Assembly: GCA_905182995.1 (NCBI GenBank)
Contig: CAJJDP010000018.1
Location: forward strand, 186,001-250,000
DNA length: 64,000 nucleotides
Direction: 5' to 3'
Source of the DNA: Paramecium octaurelia
Lineage: Eukaryota; Ciliophora; Oligohymenophorea; Peniculida; Parameciidae
A program made the position numbers and the translations under genes. The notes below the pieces were generated by a model. That model ran no database searches, had not been told where the DNA came from, and saw nothing but the letters and a program-made list of their open reading frames with translations. Positions 37,959 through 49,635 of this stretch are shown here, piece by piece. The number at the start of each line of letters is the position of its first letter. The stretch's first letter is position 1.

Positions 37959-38242
37959 TCTTCTTTTTTAATTAATGTTTTATAGTAAAGTATTGATTTT
38001 ATAATAATTAATATTTATATGAGAAATCTATTTAACAGAAAATTAATATTATAACACATTAAATTAATCCTATAATATTGATGTAACAATTTTAATTTAA
38101 TGAATAATAATCCATACTGTTAGTATAACAATTATTTAAACCATGTTAATTTTAGAATTTAGATTGTTAAATTCGTAATATTAATCCTACCCCGTACTTA
38201 TAAAAGCCTCCCCCCTTTGATTAAAATTGGCTTATTTTAAAA
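37959..38242. other. Spacer (284 bp) with an unusual C-run
   Basis: AT-rich except for CCTACCCCG and a run CCTCCCCCCT close to the start of the next gene, which stand out against the low-GC background. No RNA gene seen. Confidence 0.5.
38199..38206 (+). promoter_or_regulatory. Possible TATA box of the cystathionine beta-synthase gene
   Basis: TATAAAAG lies 37 bp before the start codon, followed directly by the C-rich run. AT-rich DNA gives such matches often, so this is a weak call based on its position. Confidence 0.3.
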
Positions 38243-39797
38243 ATGATTTAAGACACTTCCAAAGACACTATCCAATGCACTTACAAAAGAGGTTTAGCAG
38301 AATAGTAAGCACCAACTCCTCATTCAAATTGCAAATTTGTACCATTTAAGAAGATATATGACGATGCCCTAGATGCAATTGGGCATACGCCAATGATTCG
38401 TTTAAACAAAATTCCAAAAGAATTTGGTTTGAAATGCGAGGTGTTGGTGAAATGTGAATTTGTCAATGTGGCTGGATCTATCAAAGATAGAATAGGAGTG
38501 AGGATGATAGTAGATGCAGAAAAGCAAGGAAGGCTTGGACCAGGAAAGTCTATAGTCGAAGCCACTTCAGGAAACACAGGAGTAGGCTTGGCTTTGGCTT
38601 GTGCTGTTAAAGGATATCCTCTTTATATCACAATGCCTGAAAAGATGTCTTAGGAGAAGTAGGATGTTTTAACAGGACTTGGAGCCAAAGTTATAAGGAC
38701 ACCAACAGAAGCAGCTTGGTATGAACCCGAATCTCTAATCTAAGTCGCTAAAAGGATGGCAGCAGAGAATCCTGATATTATACTTTTAGATCAATATTCA
38801 AATCCATCAAATCCCTTAGCCCATTATGAAGGGACAGCAGAAGAAATTCTCTGGGCATGTGACAATAAATTAGATGCAATTGTAATGTCTACAGGCACAG
38901 GAGGAACAGTCACTGGAGTAGGTAGAAAGGTTCATGAAAGAGTACCTGGATGCCGAGTTGTTGCTGTTGATCCTTATGGGTCAGATCTGGCACTGCCTCC
39001 AGAGATCAATAAGACAGATATCAAATCTTATAAGGTTGAAGGCATTGGTTATGATTTCATACCCAAAGCACTTGATAGAGTATTACTTTAATTTTATATT
39101 TCATAGACTGAAGTTGATTGTTGGGTGAAGTCAAATGACAAAGATAGTTTAAACATGGCTCGTAAGTTGATGGCTTAGGAAGGTCTTCTTTGCGGTGGTT
39201 CTTCAGGTGCTAATGTTTGGGGAGCTCTTGAATGGGCAAAATCACAAAATTTTACTGAATAATAAAGGGTAAATTTACGAATTATCATTTTAGATTGTAG
39301 TAATATTACCAGACAATATTAGAAATTACATGACTAAGCACTTAAATAAGACTTGGATGATTGAAAATAGATTGATATCTTATGATGAATTGAAAGAACC
39401 AGATCACCCTTTAGCTGGAAAACCAATATCTGAACTTAATCTTTCAGAGATCATTTTATTGAATGTCGAGACAACCTCCATAGGGGAATGTTTGGATTAC
39501 TTAAGAACATATCCTGCTGTACCTTTACAAAAAGATGGCAAATTATTCTCAGTTGTATTTTAGAAAAAATTGTTGGCTGGTATGGTCGATAAAAAATTAA
39601 ACAATGTAATTTCTTATTTGTATTATTTTTAGAGAGATTTGGCTAAAAAGGTACAATCAAAAGACTTTGTTGTTGTTCCTAATACATTAGATTAAAATTA
39701 ATTAGAAAGGATTGTTGAAAGACATGAGGTAGTGTTTATTGAAGATGGTGATAAACTGAGATATGCAACACCTGGAGACTTCCTATAGATATTTTGA
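38243..39797 (+). CDS. CBS: Cystathionine beta-synthase (heme- and PLP-type, with C-terminal CBS region)
   Basis: Condenses serine and homocysteine to cystathionine in transsulfuration. Starts [20 protein letters not shown]. Motifs: [21 protein letters not shown] (PLP lysine in S-x-K), [38 protein letters not shown] (phosphate-binding Gly loop), [42 protein letters not shown] 27-nt intron (39080-39106) joins ALDR to TEVDCWVKS. Cys12 and His27 are placed like the heme ligands of animal CBS (Cys52, His65). The last 140 residues contain a CBS-domain-like part ([29 protein letters not shown]), the usual S-adenosylmethionine control region. Very well conserved. Confidence 0.94.
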
Positions 39798-39890
39798 AAA
39801 TATACTATATTTTTAGAATTTCTAATTTAATAAAAAGATCTGCTTATTTAGAAATTTATTAATAACACTAATAATAATTCAGTTATTTAT

Positions 39891-42768
39891 TCAATAATTT
39901 ATTGTACATTAAATTTGCTCTTTAGTTCCATTTTAATCAGTTTCAAATACTCCATTTTTTATTTTATTAATTGTATAATTGTTATTAGCTATCTGTTGTT
40001 CAAATATCAATTCGTAAATCTGTCTGTAATCGGTAACAAAATATAAATTTAGACCTTTGATAAGTTGCTGTGGTAAATTTAATGCATCTCCTAAGTTAGC
40101 ATATGGAAGTATGATATCAACGATGTCTAAGGTTTTTGCAGCAATCAATTTTTGTTATAATCCACCTATATAATTAACATCATCAATACCTATTTTGCAA
40201 ACTTATCCATTTAATGATATTTCTCCAGTCATTCCTAAGTTACTAGGCACAACAACGTTCATAACTAAACTTAGCAAAGCTGTTGTAATAGCTGTTCCTG
40301 CAGATGGTCCATCCTTTGGAGTAGCTCCTTCTGTGAAATGCATATGAATTGCAGAATTCTACAATTTCTTTTTCTATTCTTCATTCAAAAATTTAAATGC
40401 ATTTATTTTAGCTAGTTTAAGAGACTCTTATAAAACTAATTTGATATTTCCCGAAGCTTAGATTTATCCTTTCTTTTCTGTTTCACTTAAATCAAAACAA
40501 CTTTCAACAGTTAAGACATGTCCAATCATTCCACCTACTGTCAGAATGTTGACTTGTCCTGGTGGAAATTTCTTAATGGATCTCTGTTCTAATTGAATAT
40601 CAAAAGCAGGTGGACCTAAATATTAAGATATCAATTCTAAGTTTTAATCTTTAGTCAAGTCTAAACTTTAAGTCGTAGGATCAAATGCAATTTGATTCAA
40701 TTCATCAACTTTATCACAAAGATTAGGATTAGCAGCTAATATATTAGTAGCATGTTTTCTAGCTATTTTTTCTAAGCATCTTTTCAATTCTCTGACTCCA
40801 CTTTCTTAGTAGCACCAAGCCTTAATTATTTTAGTCAAAGCCTATTCATCATATTTAATCATTTAAGCTTCGATTCCATTAGTTTCAATACTTTTCTTAA
40901 CCAAGAAATTGGTTGCTATCTATAATTTCTCTTCTTGAATATAGGCCTAGATATCAATAGTTTCTAATCTGTTTTTAAGTGGCTCTAACATTTAAAGTGT
41001 ATCATTAGATGTGAGAATAAAAATAACATGTGAAAAATCTACACTGATATCCATGTAATGATCAGTGAAATTATGATTCTCCTCAGGATTCAATATTTCC
41101 AATAAGGTATAATAAGGATCGGCACCACCAGAGTGATGTTTAGATACCTTATCCAATTCATCTAGTATGAATACAGGATTCATAGTATTTGATTTGATTA
41201 GTTCTCTAATAAATACACCAGGCATTGAGTCTACATAAGTACGCTTATGCCCTTTAAAGAATGTGGGGTCTGCAACTCCAGCACAAGAAATGAATCTTGA
41301 AGTTCTCTTAAGGGCTTTGGCTATGCTCTTGGCTATTGAAGTTTTTCCAGTTCCTGGGGGACCATTTAACAGAAGGATAAATCCCTTGGCCTTTTCACCT
41401 GCGTTTTTTAATTTATTAACTGATATCATTTCAACTATTCTCTCCTTGACTTTCTCTAAACCTTCGATTTCTTTATCAAGTACATCCTTTGCAAACTGGA
41501 TATCCCATTGAACAGGCTATATAAATTAAATAAAATTACAGAAAACTTATGAAATGGAATGCTAAAAACTTCATCCAAATAAGAATTAATTTTATGAAAT
41601 TCTGAACTCTATTTGTCCAATAAACTGAATCTTTCAATCTCACGTTTAACTTTTTCTCTTGAGGATTCATCAGTAATTAATGATAATTTATCGTAGTACT
41701 TTTTAACTAATGAAGATTACTTTAAATTAATTGTAGAAACATGTACCTTATCTCCACTAAATTATTGAGTTCCAGCAGTTCCTCCATATTATTAAGATTG
41801 ACTGGCATCCTTCAAATAATTTTATCTAATGTATTCTGTTGCTAATTTAGCTAAAGTTTATTGATGCAATTTCAATAGTGAGGAGTCTGCTTCTTTGAAA
41901 TGCTTATTCACTAGATCAAGTACTCCTGACATATTCTCTAATTGTTTTCTTAGAATAAAGAGTCTGTCAATATAAGTTTAACTCTCCAATAATTATTAAA
42001 CAAAATTGGATGTGTTCATTTTCAAATTGCTGGTTAGTAATTTAGAGAGACCTGCAGCGATTTAGAATACTAATTCATCAACCTAATTGGGAGTGAGTTT
42101 TTCACTAGAATCCAATAAGGAATATTTAACTTCTGAAAATACTTCAACCCTATCATATTAGGCTAGCTTTCTTATTTATTGTACAAGTGAATTCACCATT
42201 CGAATTTCATGTTGGATATCGATTATTTATTCTGCTTATGTTAATGGTCGATCTTTATATGGTATTCCTTGGGCAAATATTCCATCGGGTGTCATTTCTA
42301 TCTTGGTGATTTTGAATCGATAATTTTTCTAAATATTTTAGTCTCATACTTGTTTTGATATTATATCTAAATTAAATGTGTTGCTTATTGGATCATTTAT
42401 TAAAAGGTTTCCATTTTCTTTTCCTTATTCTAAAAATTTTAATTCGGCATTTAAATTCTTCTCCACAGATTTATTTAAAGCTATGCCTATAGTAAAGATC
42501 TCTCCGTTGTCAGGGGAAATAATTGAGTAGAGGAGTGGTTTAGTGATTCGTTTCAAATTTCCAATTTTGATCTGACAATTCATAGGATTATTGGGAAAGA
42601 TTGGTTGAATCGAACTGAAAAGGCAGAAGTCAGTGGGCTCTACTTTAGAATCTATTTCACTCTAATTTGCCTTGTAATTCTGTAAGGGTATGGTTTTGAG
42701 CTTGCCATTTTAGAAATTGTTTGAATCTAAAAATTTGTACAATTTATACGCGCACTGTATTTAAACAT
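39891..42768 (-). CDS. Lon ATP-dependent protease (S16)
   Basis: Starts [19 protein letters not shown] after a 29-nt intron in the fifth codon. The N-domain shows [16 protein letters not shown] and helical [15 protein letters not shown]. The AAA+ module has Walker [25 protein letters not shown], Walker [10 protein letters not shown] and SNDTL. The protease domain has [17 protein letters not shown] with the catalytic Ser, and [24 protein letters not shown] with the Lys. Both catalytic residues are kept. It degrades damaged or short-lived proteins in mitochondria or peroxisomes. No clear mitochondrial presequence or C-terminal SKL is seen (ends KEQIQCTINY), so location is open. Confidence 0.93.
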
Positions 42769-43023
42769 AGACTTTTAACCCAATGCAGGGGCGACTCGTG
42801 ACACCCAAAGTTGAGGACGTCTAAATAAGATCTTGCTTAAACTTCTCATTATTTATTATTTTTTAATTAAGGTTGTGTAGTATATAATCAAAGTATAAAA
42901 TCATATTCCACATATCATTTATTAATCTGAAAGGGGGAACCCGATTCCTTTGTGACCATATATAAAGAGGTTATAATCATTCATAATAAATTTAGTTTGA
43001 TTTTTTAATTCATAATTAAAATT
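42769..43023. promoter_or_regulatory. Divergent promoter region between Lon and the SCP-type phosphatase
   Basis: 255 bp. It contains two GC-rich islands in AT-rich DNA: GGGGCGACTCGTGACACCC near 42788-42806 and GGGGGAACCCGATTCC near 42934-42950. The second has a GGG/CCC self-complementary core. The islands do not fit a tRNA or heat-shock element. They could be binding sites for the divergent promoters, which is inference only. Confidence 0.35.
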
Positions 43024-44530
43024 ATGCTTAGAAACAACGGCTCTGTTGCGAATATTTAGTAAACGTAATCTACGACTTCGTTGCTACAAGCATTGGTCAA
43101 TTCAAGACCTAAATCGTCTTAAAAACGAATCCCGTCTGCCAAAACTACAATAGTCTAATAAAAAAATATCCAACGATGTGATCCTAAATTGTCATTGCCT
43201 GAACCTCCAAAATCAACTCGCACTCTTGACAGCGATAAAAAATAATAACCATAGCAATAAAAGAAACTAACTCTAATACAACGAACAATGTAAAATAAAC
43301 CATAAGAACGCTAACGAATCAACAGTTCAGGATAAAAAGAAGTGCCAAAAGAAAAAGAAGAGTCACAATAAACTATTCCTGACATTGAAATTCCTAAATA
43401 AGTTACTGTATTTGCACTTTCAGAATAAGATTAAAATACTTCTGAGGCAAAAAGTACGACTCCATTCATACCTCCTCAACCCTCAGCTCCATTATCCAAA
43501 TATGTGATGCGACTATCCAAGGGTGCTAATATCATACCTAAAAAGCAGTAGGATCGAAAAAGGATGAACAGTCCTATCAGGAGAGCCACAAAAGAAAATC
43601 TTTTTACACCTACTCCTACGATGAGTAGAGATACTAAAATGAGAATGAGGAGTGTCTCTCCAGATCGAAAATTAATGCCTAAACAAAGCTTAGGACCTCA
43701 ATCCCCTTATAATGACTTTGAATACTATATGAGTTTCCTAAGATACTTTCACAACAAATTAACTAAGAATGAGATAAAATAACTATTTAACCAAAAAACT
43801 AATTAATACTTTTTAGACATTTACTAAGATCATTTTTAGCAAAGTTATCATGCACTTCAGTATTGCAAAGATATTGTTAAACCATCTTTAAATGCAATTG
43901 CTAATAAAATTGTTAACTTACCAGAAAATAAATGTAATTACTTAAATTTATGTAGTCAAAAAAACTATCGTTTTTGATTTAGATGAAACCTTAATTCATT
44001 GTTAAGAATCCAACGATGATCCATCAGATACCGTTTTAACCATCAAATTTCCTACTGGAGAAACAGTTCAAGCTGGAATCAACCTCAGACCATATTGTAG
44101 GGAAATGCTAGCCATGCTGAGTCAAAAGTATGAAATAATTGTGTTTACTGCCTCACATGAATGTTATGCTCAGAAAGTCATCAACTACATAGATCCAGAC
44201 AAAAAATGGATCCATCATCGATTTTTTAGGGAAAGCTGTGTTGTTGTAGATGATGGTCTCCACATCAAGGATCTTAGAGTGTTGGGAAATAGAAATCTCA
44301 AAGATCTTGTCTTAGTTGACAACGCCTCTTACTCTTTTTGCTTTTAAATTGAAAATGGTATTCCAATCATTCCATTTTATGACAATAGTTCAGATAGGGA
44401 ATTACAATATCTGACTACTTACTTGCTTGAATTGATGTAGGAATAGGATATCCCCTCGAAGAATTTGTCGAAATTTAAAACCAATTTATATTAGGAATCA
44501 ACTATCGAACATTTATTAAATACTATATGA
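43024..44530 (+). CDS. SCP/FCP1-type (NIF) phosphatase, about 494 aa
   Basis: A long disordered, basic and SP-rich N-terminus (MLRNNGSVANIQQTQSTTSL onward; RSVSPDRKLMP) precedes the HAD-type catalytic domain. After a 22-nt intron comes KTIVFDLDETLIHC (the D-x-D-x-T nucleophile), GINLRPYCREMLAMLSQKYE, IIVFTASHECYAQKVINYIDP, HHRFFRESC, KDLRVLGNRNLKDLVLVDNA and IPFYDNSSDRELQYL. This is the order of small CTD phosphatases. It would remove phosphate from Ser/Thr, for example in the RNA polymerase II tail or in SMAD-like substrates elsewhere. Target unknown; the SP-rich tail may regulate it. Confidence 0.9.
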
Positions 44531-44561
44531 TCTATATAATATATCAACATTATATAATTTA

Positions 44562-44983
44562 ATGATTAAATTTTATATGAGTACTATATCAAAGCTAAGG
44601 GCAAAAAGAAATCTTATTACAATAGTATTCTTATTCTAATTATAGAGTGATAAAGCAGCCGAGAGACTGACTTAACTTATGAAGTTATAGAATAATCCAG
44701 CTATTGATGCAGTTAAAATAGGAGTAAGAAAACGTGGTTGTAACGGATTATCTTACACAATGAACTATTGTTCTGAACCAGAGAAACTAGATGAGGTGGT
44801 TGAATCCAAAGGTCATTTTTAATAAATACTTTAGGTGTGAAAGTCATCGTTGATTCTAAGGCTGTAATGGTGCTTGTAGGAACTGAAATGGATTATGTAG
44901 AGGATGACATTAAAAGTGAGTTTGTATTTAAGAATCCAAATCAAAAAGGGCAATGTGGTTGTGGAGAGAGTTTTCATATTTGA
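44562..44983 (+). CDS. IscA/HesB-type iron-sulfur carrier (ISCA1-like)
   Basis: About 125-132 residues. The three conserved Cys are present: KRGCNGLSY and, at the end, GQCGCGESF. The core VKVIVDSKAVMVLVGTEMDYVED fits the family. The basic, hydroxyl-rich start (MIKFYMSTISKLRAKRNL) looks like a mitochondrial presequence. A 23-nt intron joins ESKG to VKV; a 21-nt segment at 44625-44645 also looks like an intron, but has no in-frame stop and could be translated. The protein acts late in mitochondrial [4Fe-4S] cluster assembly by family knowledge. It starts 31 bp after the phosphatase stop. Confidence 0.9.
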
Positions 44984-45017
44984 CACTTATAATATATAAA
45001 ATATTTATAATATCATA

Positions 45018-45791
45018 ATGAAATAAATATTAACATATACAATCATTTTCAAGAAGCTGCAATTGTCATTAAATGCGAATATCGACTTCAACATTGAAAT
45101 TAAAAGTCTAGATAAAAATGTGTCATTGCTTAAATACATGAAGATTAATCATTAATATGAATAATACATGGAGGTGAAATGCATAGTTACTAAAGTTAAT
45201 CTCAAATATGAAGAAAAAATTGTAAGTTTGAAGACATTATTGTATATAAGAGAAAACTTAGTATAGTCTTAAGTGATGGAAAGAGTAAAAAGATTGCCGG
45301 CTTTGTATAATTTGATTTGTCTGTTGCTCTCAATCTAAATATGAGATAGAAGGAATATACTTTAAATCTAATTTAATGTCCTGACACTAAAGCTTTTGTT
45401 GAATTCACCTTGTTGATCAATTCATTGAACTTTGTTAATCCCGATAGCGATATAGATGTACACAAACAACTATAACAAAAAGTCTATGACCTCAAGAGCC
45501 TTGAGCCAAAATGAAAGCCAAGAAAAAAGAAAAATCAAGGTTGAAAATGCATAGCTGGAAAACGAATTAATTAAAGTAAAATAAGATTTATAGATTGTTG
45601 AAGCTTAATATTAATTTTTAGGTAGTCAATACAAATAGCTATAAATCTAATTAGAAGAAAAGACAATTGAAAATGCTGATTTGCAATACTAAGTCTAGCA
45701 ATTATGCAATTTAAATACTGTTTGTATTGAGAAAATCAAATATTATGAAAAACTCCATTCTGAATAAGCATAATCATAAAAATAAAAATGA
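45018..45791 (+). CDS. NT-C2-like protein with C-terminal coiled coil
   Basis: Starts MKQILTYTIIFKKLQLSL. After a 29-nt intron, RKLSIVLSDGKSKKIAGFVQFDLSVALNL and YTLNLIQCPDTKAFVEFTLLIN give the strand pattern of an N-terminal C2 (EEIG/EHBP1-type) domain. A 25-nt intron joins DSDID to SMTSRALSQ, and the last 100 residues are a heptad coiled coil (LENELIKVKQDLQIVEAQYQF). Such proteins link membranes to cytoskeleton or act as basal-body and endosomal adaptors in other lineages; here it is inference. The fold assignment is moderate. Confidence 0.6.
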
Positions 45792-45878
45792 ATTTCTTCT
45801 ATATTATTTAATTAGAAATATTTAATCAGGATTGATTAAGCTTTAACCTTACTTTTCAAATTTAATATATATATGAAA

Positions 45879-46515
45879 TCAAGCAATTTATTTAATTTTA
45901 GGTTTAGAATAATGTAAAACCTGATATGATATTTAATCTTCAACAAAATTCAAGTATTTGAGAAGATCTAAATTAAATAATCTATATAAATAAGAAATGT
46001 GATTAGTATAAATCCATCTTTCAAAGTTTTTCTCTTTTTCATTCAAAAATTAACTAAAACTAATAAAAGCCCCATGATGTGCATTAGCTTCAATTTCCTA
46101 GTTGAATTTTTCATATAAGTTCTAAAATCTTTTAGGATCATCTATAGTTCCTATCTAATCTCTTTGTTACCTTCCTTTCACTTCATTCCAATCAATAAAG
46201 TTTTCAACAATCATTGCAAATAGTAATTCGATCCTCTTCATATTTCATATGACATTTCTGATGGACAGGAATAACTGAAACTGATCTAAATTTAGCTTGG
46301 GGTTAATTATTTTACTTTATTCTTGCTTAATCCACTATTCAAATATTATGCTTAATAATACATCCTTTATCATTATCTTCAATATATAGTCTTTTTCTTC
46401 TCTCTAAGTTTTCGGCTATACTTTTTCAAATATATAATCAATAAGTTTAATTTTTGGTAAATGAGAAATCTTTGCTGATTTTCTTGTGTAATGTTATTTC
46501 CACTTACAATTCAGT
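45879..46515 (-). CDS. Orphan protein, 5' end unresolved
   Basis: Minus-strand frame with HLPKIKLIDYIFEK, then ILKIMIKDVLLSIIFEQWIK, RIELLFAMIVENFIDWNEV and QNLYEKFNQEIEANAHHGAF, ending KPKIKQIA at TGA 45879-45881. One 18-nt intron (46236-46253) is needed to remove an in-frame TGA. No convincing start codon was found upstream of about 46500, so the right border is approximate. No domain recognised; alpha-helical. Confidence 0.5.
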
Positions 46516-47059
46516 ATCTCATTAATTTAATTGATTAATTATGATTTTTATGCAAAAAATGCAAATTAAGTTTAAAAATAATTATCCACTAATTAATCAT
46601 ATTAAAAAGAATAGTAAATTCATGACAAATCTCTAAAAATCAGGCCATTGTAAATAGATTTTTATAATAGATCTTTATTAATGTTTTATCATATTTCCAA
46701 ATACTCCATATCTGAACTTATGCTTAAAGGTGATAGTTAATAATCTTTTTGTGCTTTTTTTTTTGCGTAAATTTTTTCTGTTCGGATTATTTGTTCAAAT
46801 TATACTGTACAAATAATAAAAGAGAAAGGAACTCAACTCAACACTATCTTAATATTTAGATATTGCTTTTCTTTTTTGTTATTAATTTGACTAAAAAAAA
46901 AGATTACTACAATCCTTACAACAATTGAAGATTGCAGGTACTATAAGAAACATTATTCTGGTCTATCAATAAAATAACTATACTTAATAATTATATCTTA
47001 TCTCAATTAAGTATCTTTTTCAAATAGAAACTTTATATAATGACGAAAAATTAATTAAA
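46516..47059. other. Spacer (about 540 bp), nothing recognised
   Basis: AT-rich between tail and head of minus-strand genes, with homopolymer T tracts near 46755. The 5' exon of the gene at 45879 may lie in its first part. No RNA gene seen. Confidence 0.45.
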
Positions 47060-47852
47060 TCAAATTTTTAAACCAAAGTATGCCGATAAGCCTGCTGGTC
47101 GAAGTTTTGGGAAGGAATTTTACTATTATGTTTTCTTATTCTCATCACTTTTATCCTTAAATAACTATTTAAAGTAATTTAAGTTTTCTTCCTAGCGTTA
47201 TTACATTACTATCATTGTATCTAATTTTTTAATAAGGGAATGTCTATCCTAATTATAAAATTCATATTACTTTCATTTTATGAGTATCTTATTAATATTA
47301 TTATAAATTTGCAAATAGCATTTTATTTTATATCTCTAATTAATCAGATTTACTTTAAAGTTACACGATTTGATAAGTGAGCTTGTCTAATTGATTTTCT
47401 AATTGTTTTTCCTTTAAAAAAGCACTTGCATTTAAAATAAAATCATTTACTCCTACTTTTCTTGGAGTTAAGGAGTTACTATCTGTTCTATTCCTTTTCG
47501 TCCATATTTAACTAACATGACTGACATGGCATGATTTCTTTTAAGTACTTTTGATTTCTTCATTAGACTTTCTTATACTTATATCCTCTGCCTTAGCCTC
47601 CTTATTTAAATTGAAAAGATTCAAATTTTATTATACTATTTCTCTATAACTTTAAGATCCTCCTCCCATGGACCTGGAAATTTGTTTAACTTTTTTGGCT
47701 CCAAAAATTTATTTATGTTTATCAAAATACCCATTTTCTTATTTATTTTCTAACTTCGATTGAGTTAATTTTTACAATAATTCTTATGATAAAATATTAT
47801 CCTGTCGAAATTTTCTTGGCGTCTTTATATGATAAGAATTGCTTTTTTACAT
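47060..47852 (-). CDS. Coiled-coil orphan protein, about 256 aa
   Basis: Starts MQKSNSYHIKTPRKFRQDN; a 22-nt intron joins HKMK to DRHSLIKKL. A Ser/Arg-rich first half with a SLTPRKVGVNDFIL segment is followed by a coiled coil (EKQLENQLDKLTYQIVQLQS), and the end is PKLRPAGLSAYFGLKI. No known domain. It starts 32 bp from the stop of the tepsin-like gene. Confidence 0.62.
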
Positions 47853-47884
47853 AATATTGATTTATTTATTATTTAATATAACAA

Positions 47885-49492
47885 TCAGAAATTTAGGAAA
47901 TCAAAAGCATTATCTTTTGGGTTAGGCTATTATTTTTATTTTGGTTATTCTTATGTAAACTAGGTCTGTTAAACGATGTTGTATTATTATTATTACATGT
48001 TAAATTGTGCAAAAGCTTAGGAATAATTCAATTAACCACTCACAGGTTATTATTATACGTTATATAAATTCTATGGTTGCCCATATTAAACCTATCGTGG
48101 ATTTACACCTTATTATTGGTATAATTATTGAGGGTCTTATAACAATAACGTGTTTAATTGTGTTTATTCTTACTTCTATTATTAAGGCTGCTGTTATTAA
48201 GCTTATTATTGTTGATCCTTTTTGAGAAATCCAAAAGCATTCTTTTTTTATTGTGGTTATTGTCCTGGCTGTGATTATGATTAAGTATTTAATATTTCAT
48301 CAAAGCTTATACCCTGTTATTATTATTATTATTTTTATTATTATTATTATTAGTATTGGTTTTGATTTTGATTTTGATTTTAATCATAATTTTATATTGA
48401 TATTTCACTAAATGCTTCTAATAAATCTATTTGTTTATTTTTTTATTAATTCTATTATTATTATAACTATTGTTAAGGCTACTATTGCGCTTATGGCTAT
48501 TTTATTTTTAGAGATTTTAAATCAAGCTTTTATTGCTATGGTTATTTTTGTTAAACTTCATTATTTCCTATTTCTATGAGATTTGGTTATTGTTATACTA
48601 TATTTTATTATTGCTTAGGTGGTTCACGAAACTCAAATTAAAATTCCTTAACGAATTAAAATTGATATTACCTTTTATTTTTATGATTGTTATCCGTTAA
48701 TCTCTAATAGAGTTTACTCAATTGCAGATTATAATATTTATTAATCTGTATCAATCTTTAGATAATTCTAATTAATTTAAAAGAATTCTCTATAATTTTG
48801 ATATTGCTAGCTTATAAATTGAATCGCATATATGCATCTCTAAAGAATAGATATCAATTGTTTACAATCTAGACTTTCCAATTTTCTTCACTATAGAGCT
48901 TATTCAATAGTATGCTACCTATCAACTATTCTTATAAAGTTTAGCAAGCTCTTGCAAATTCCTTAAGAACAGAATCACTTTATTTCAATTTAATACCACC
49001 TAATTTAGTTGCTTCTTCTACCTGATGGAATTCGAATTCACTAAAATAATATAGAATAGAAGTACAATCCTCCAATTTCTAATTCTTCGTAGTTTAATAG
49101 TTATCCTTTTTTATATTCTGTCACTCTGCTTAATTAAATATTGTTATTATAGGATTAAGGTGGCAGTAGTACATCAATATTCGCTTTATTTTCATTTTAC
49201 TTAGGTGGTGTATCATTAATTAGATTAAGATTATTAGTTTGCTTGCTTGACAATATTTATTGTTATTATTATTATGGCTCTTCATCATCCCAGCCTAAAG
49301 CTAATATAATTTTTAACCTCCTCCTGGCCTTCCTTTTTATCTTGGCTAAGTAGTTTGAGGTAATTAAACAACTGGTATTAGGGGAGGTTGATAAGTTCCG
49401 TTTTACTATCCAAATAAGGTATTCTCTATTTTTATTCCTGCAGGCGTATCATTTTGAGGTTGCTTTCTAAATTTATTTAGTATAGATGACAT
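47885..49492 (-). CDS. Q-rich tepsin-like adaptor-accessory protein (ENTH/VHS-like helical domain)
   Basis: Starts MSSILNKFRKQPQNDTPAG. After short introns (23, 25, 26, 25 nt) a helical domain appears: VEEATKLGGIKLKQSDSVLK, EFARACQTLQEQLIGSIL, EENWKVQIRCIYAIQFISQQ, which fits an ENTH/VHS-type superhelix. The rest is extremely Gln-rich (TAA/TAG runs over about 48000-48650). It carries two short motifs, KNAFGFLKK and, at the very C-terminus, DNAFDFLNF. These resemble the S-[AV]-F-[SA]-F-L-N peptide by which tepsin binds the AP-4 epsilon ear. Together this suggests a clathrin-independent, AP-4-type coat accessory protein. The domain assignment is by eye. Confidence 0.6.
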
Positions 49493-49635
49493 TTTCAATA
49501 ATTTAATCAATTAGAAATAATTTTAAATTATTGATCTATGATAGGTATAAGTATTAAACAGAATAATTTTTTAAGTTCACTATTAGACAATAAAACTAAA
49601 AAATAATCTTGACCTTAGATATAATCACTTTTTGC

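Noticed and set aside
46404-46421. Second 18-nt intron in the orphan gene
   Set aside because: It is 3n, has no in-frame TGA, and the frame is open whether or not it is removed, so it may simply be coding.
48300-48400. Microsatellite of TTA/TAT triplets
   Set aside because: It is the antisense of poly-Gln codons in the tepsin-like gene, so it is coding and not an independent repeat.
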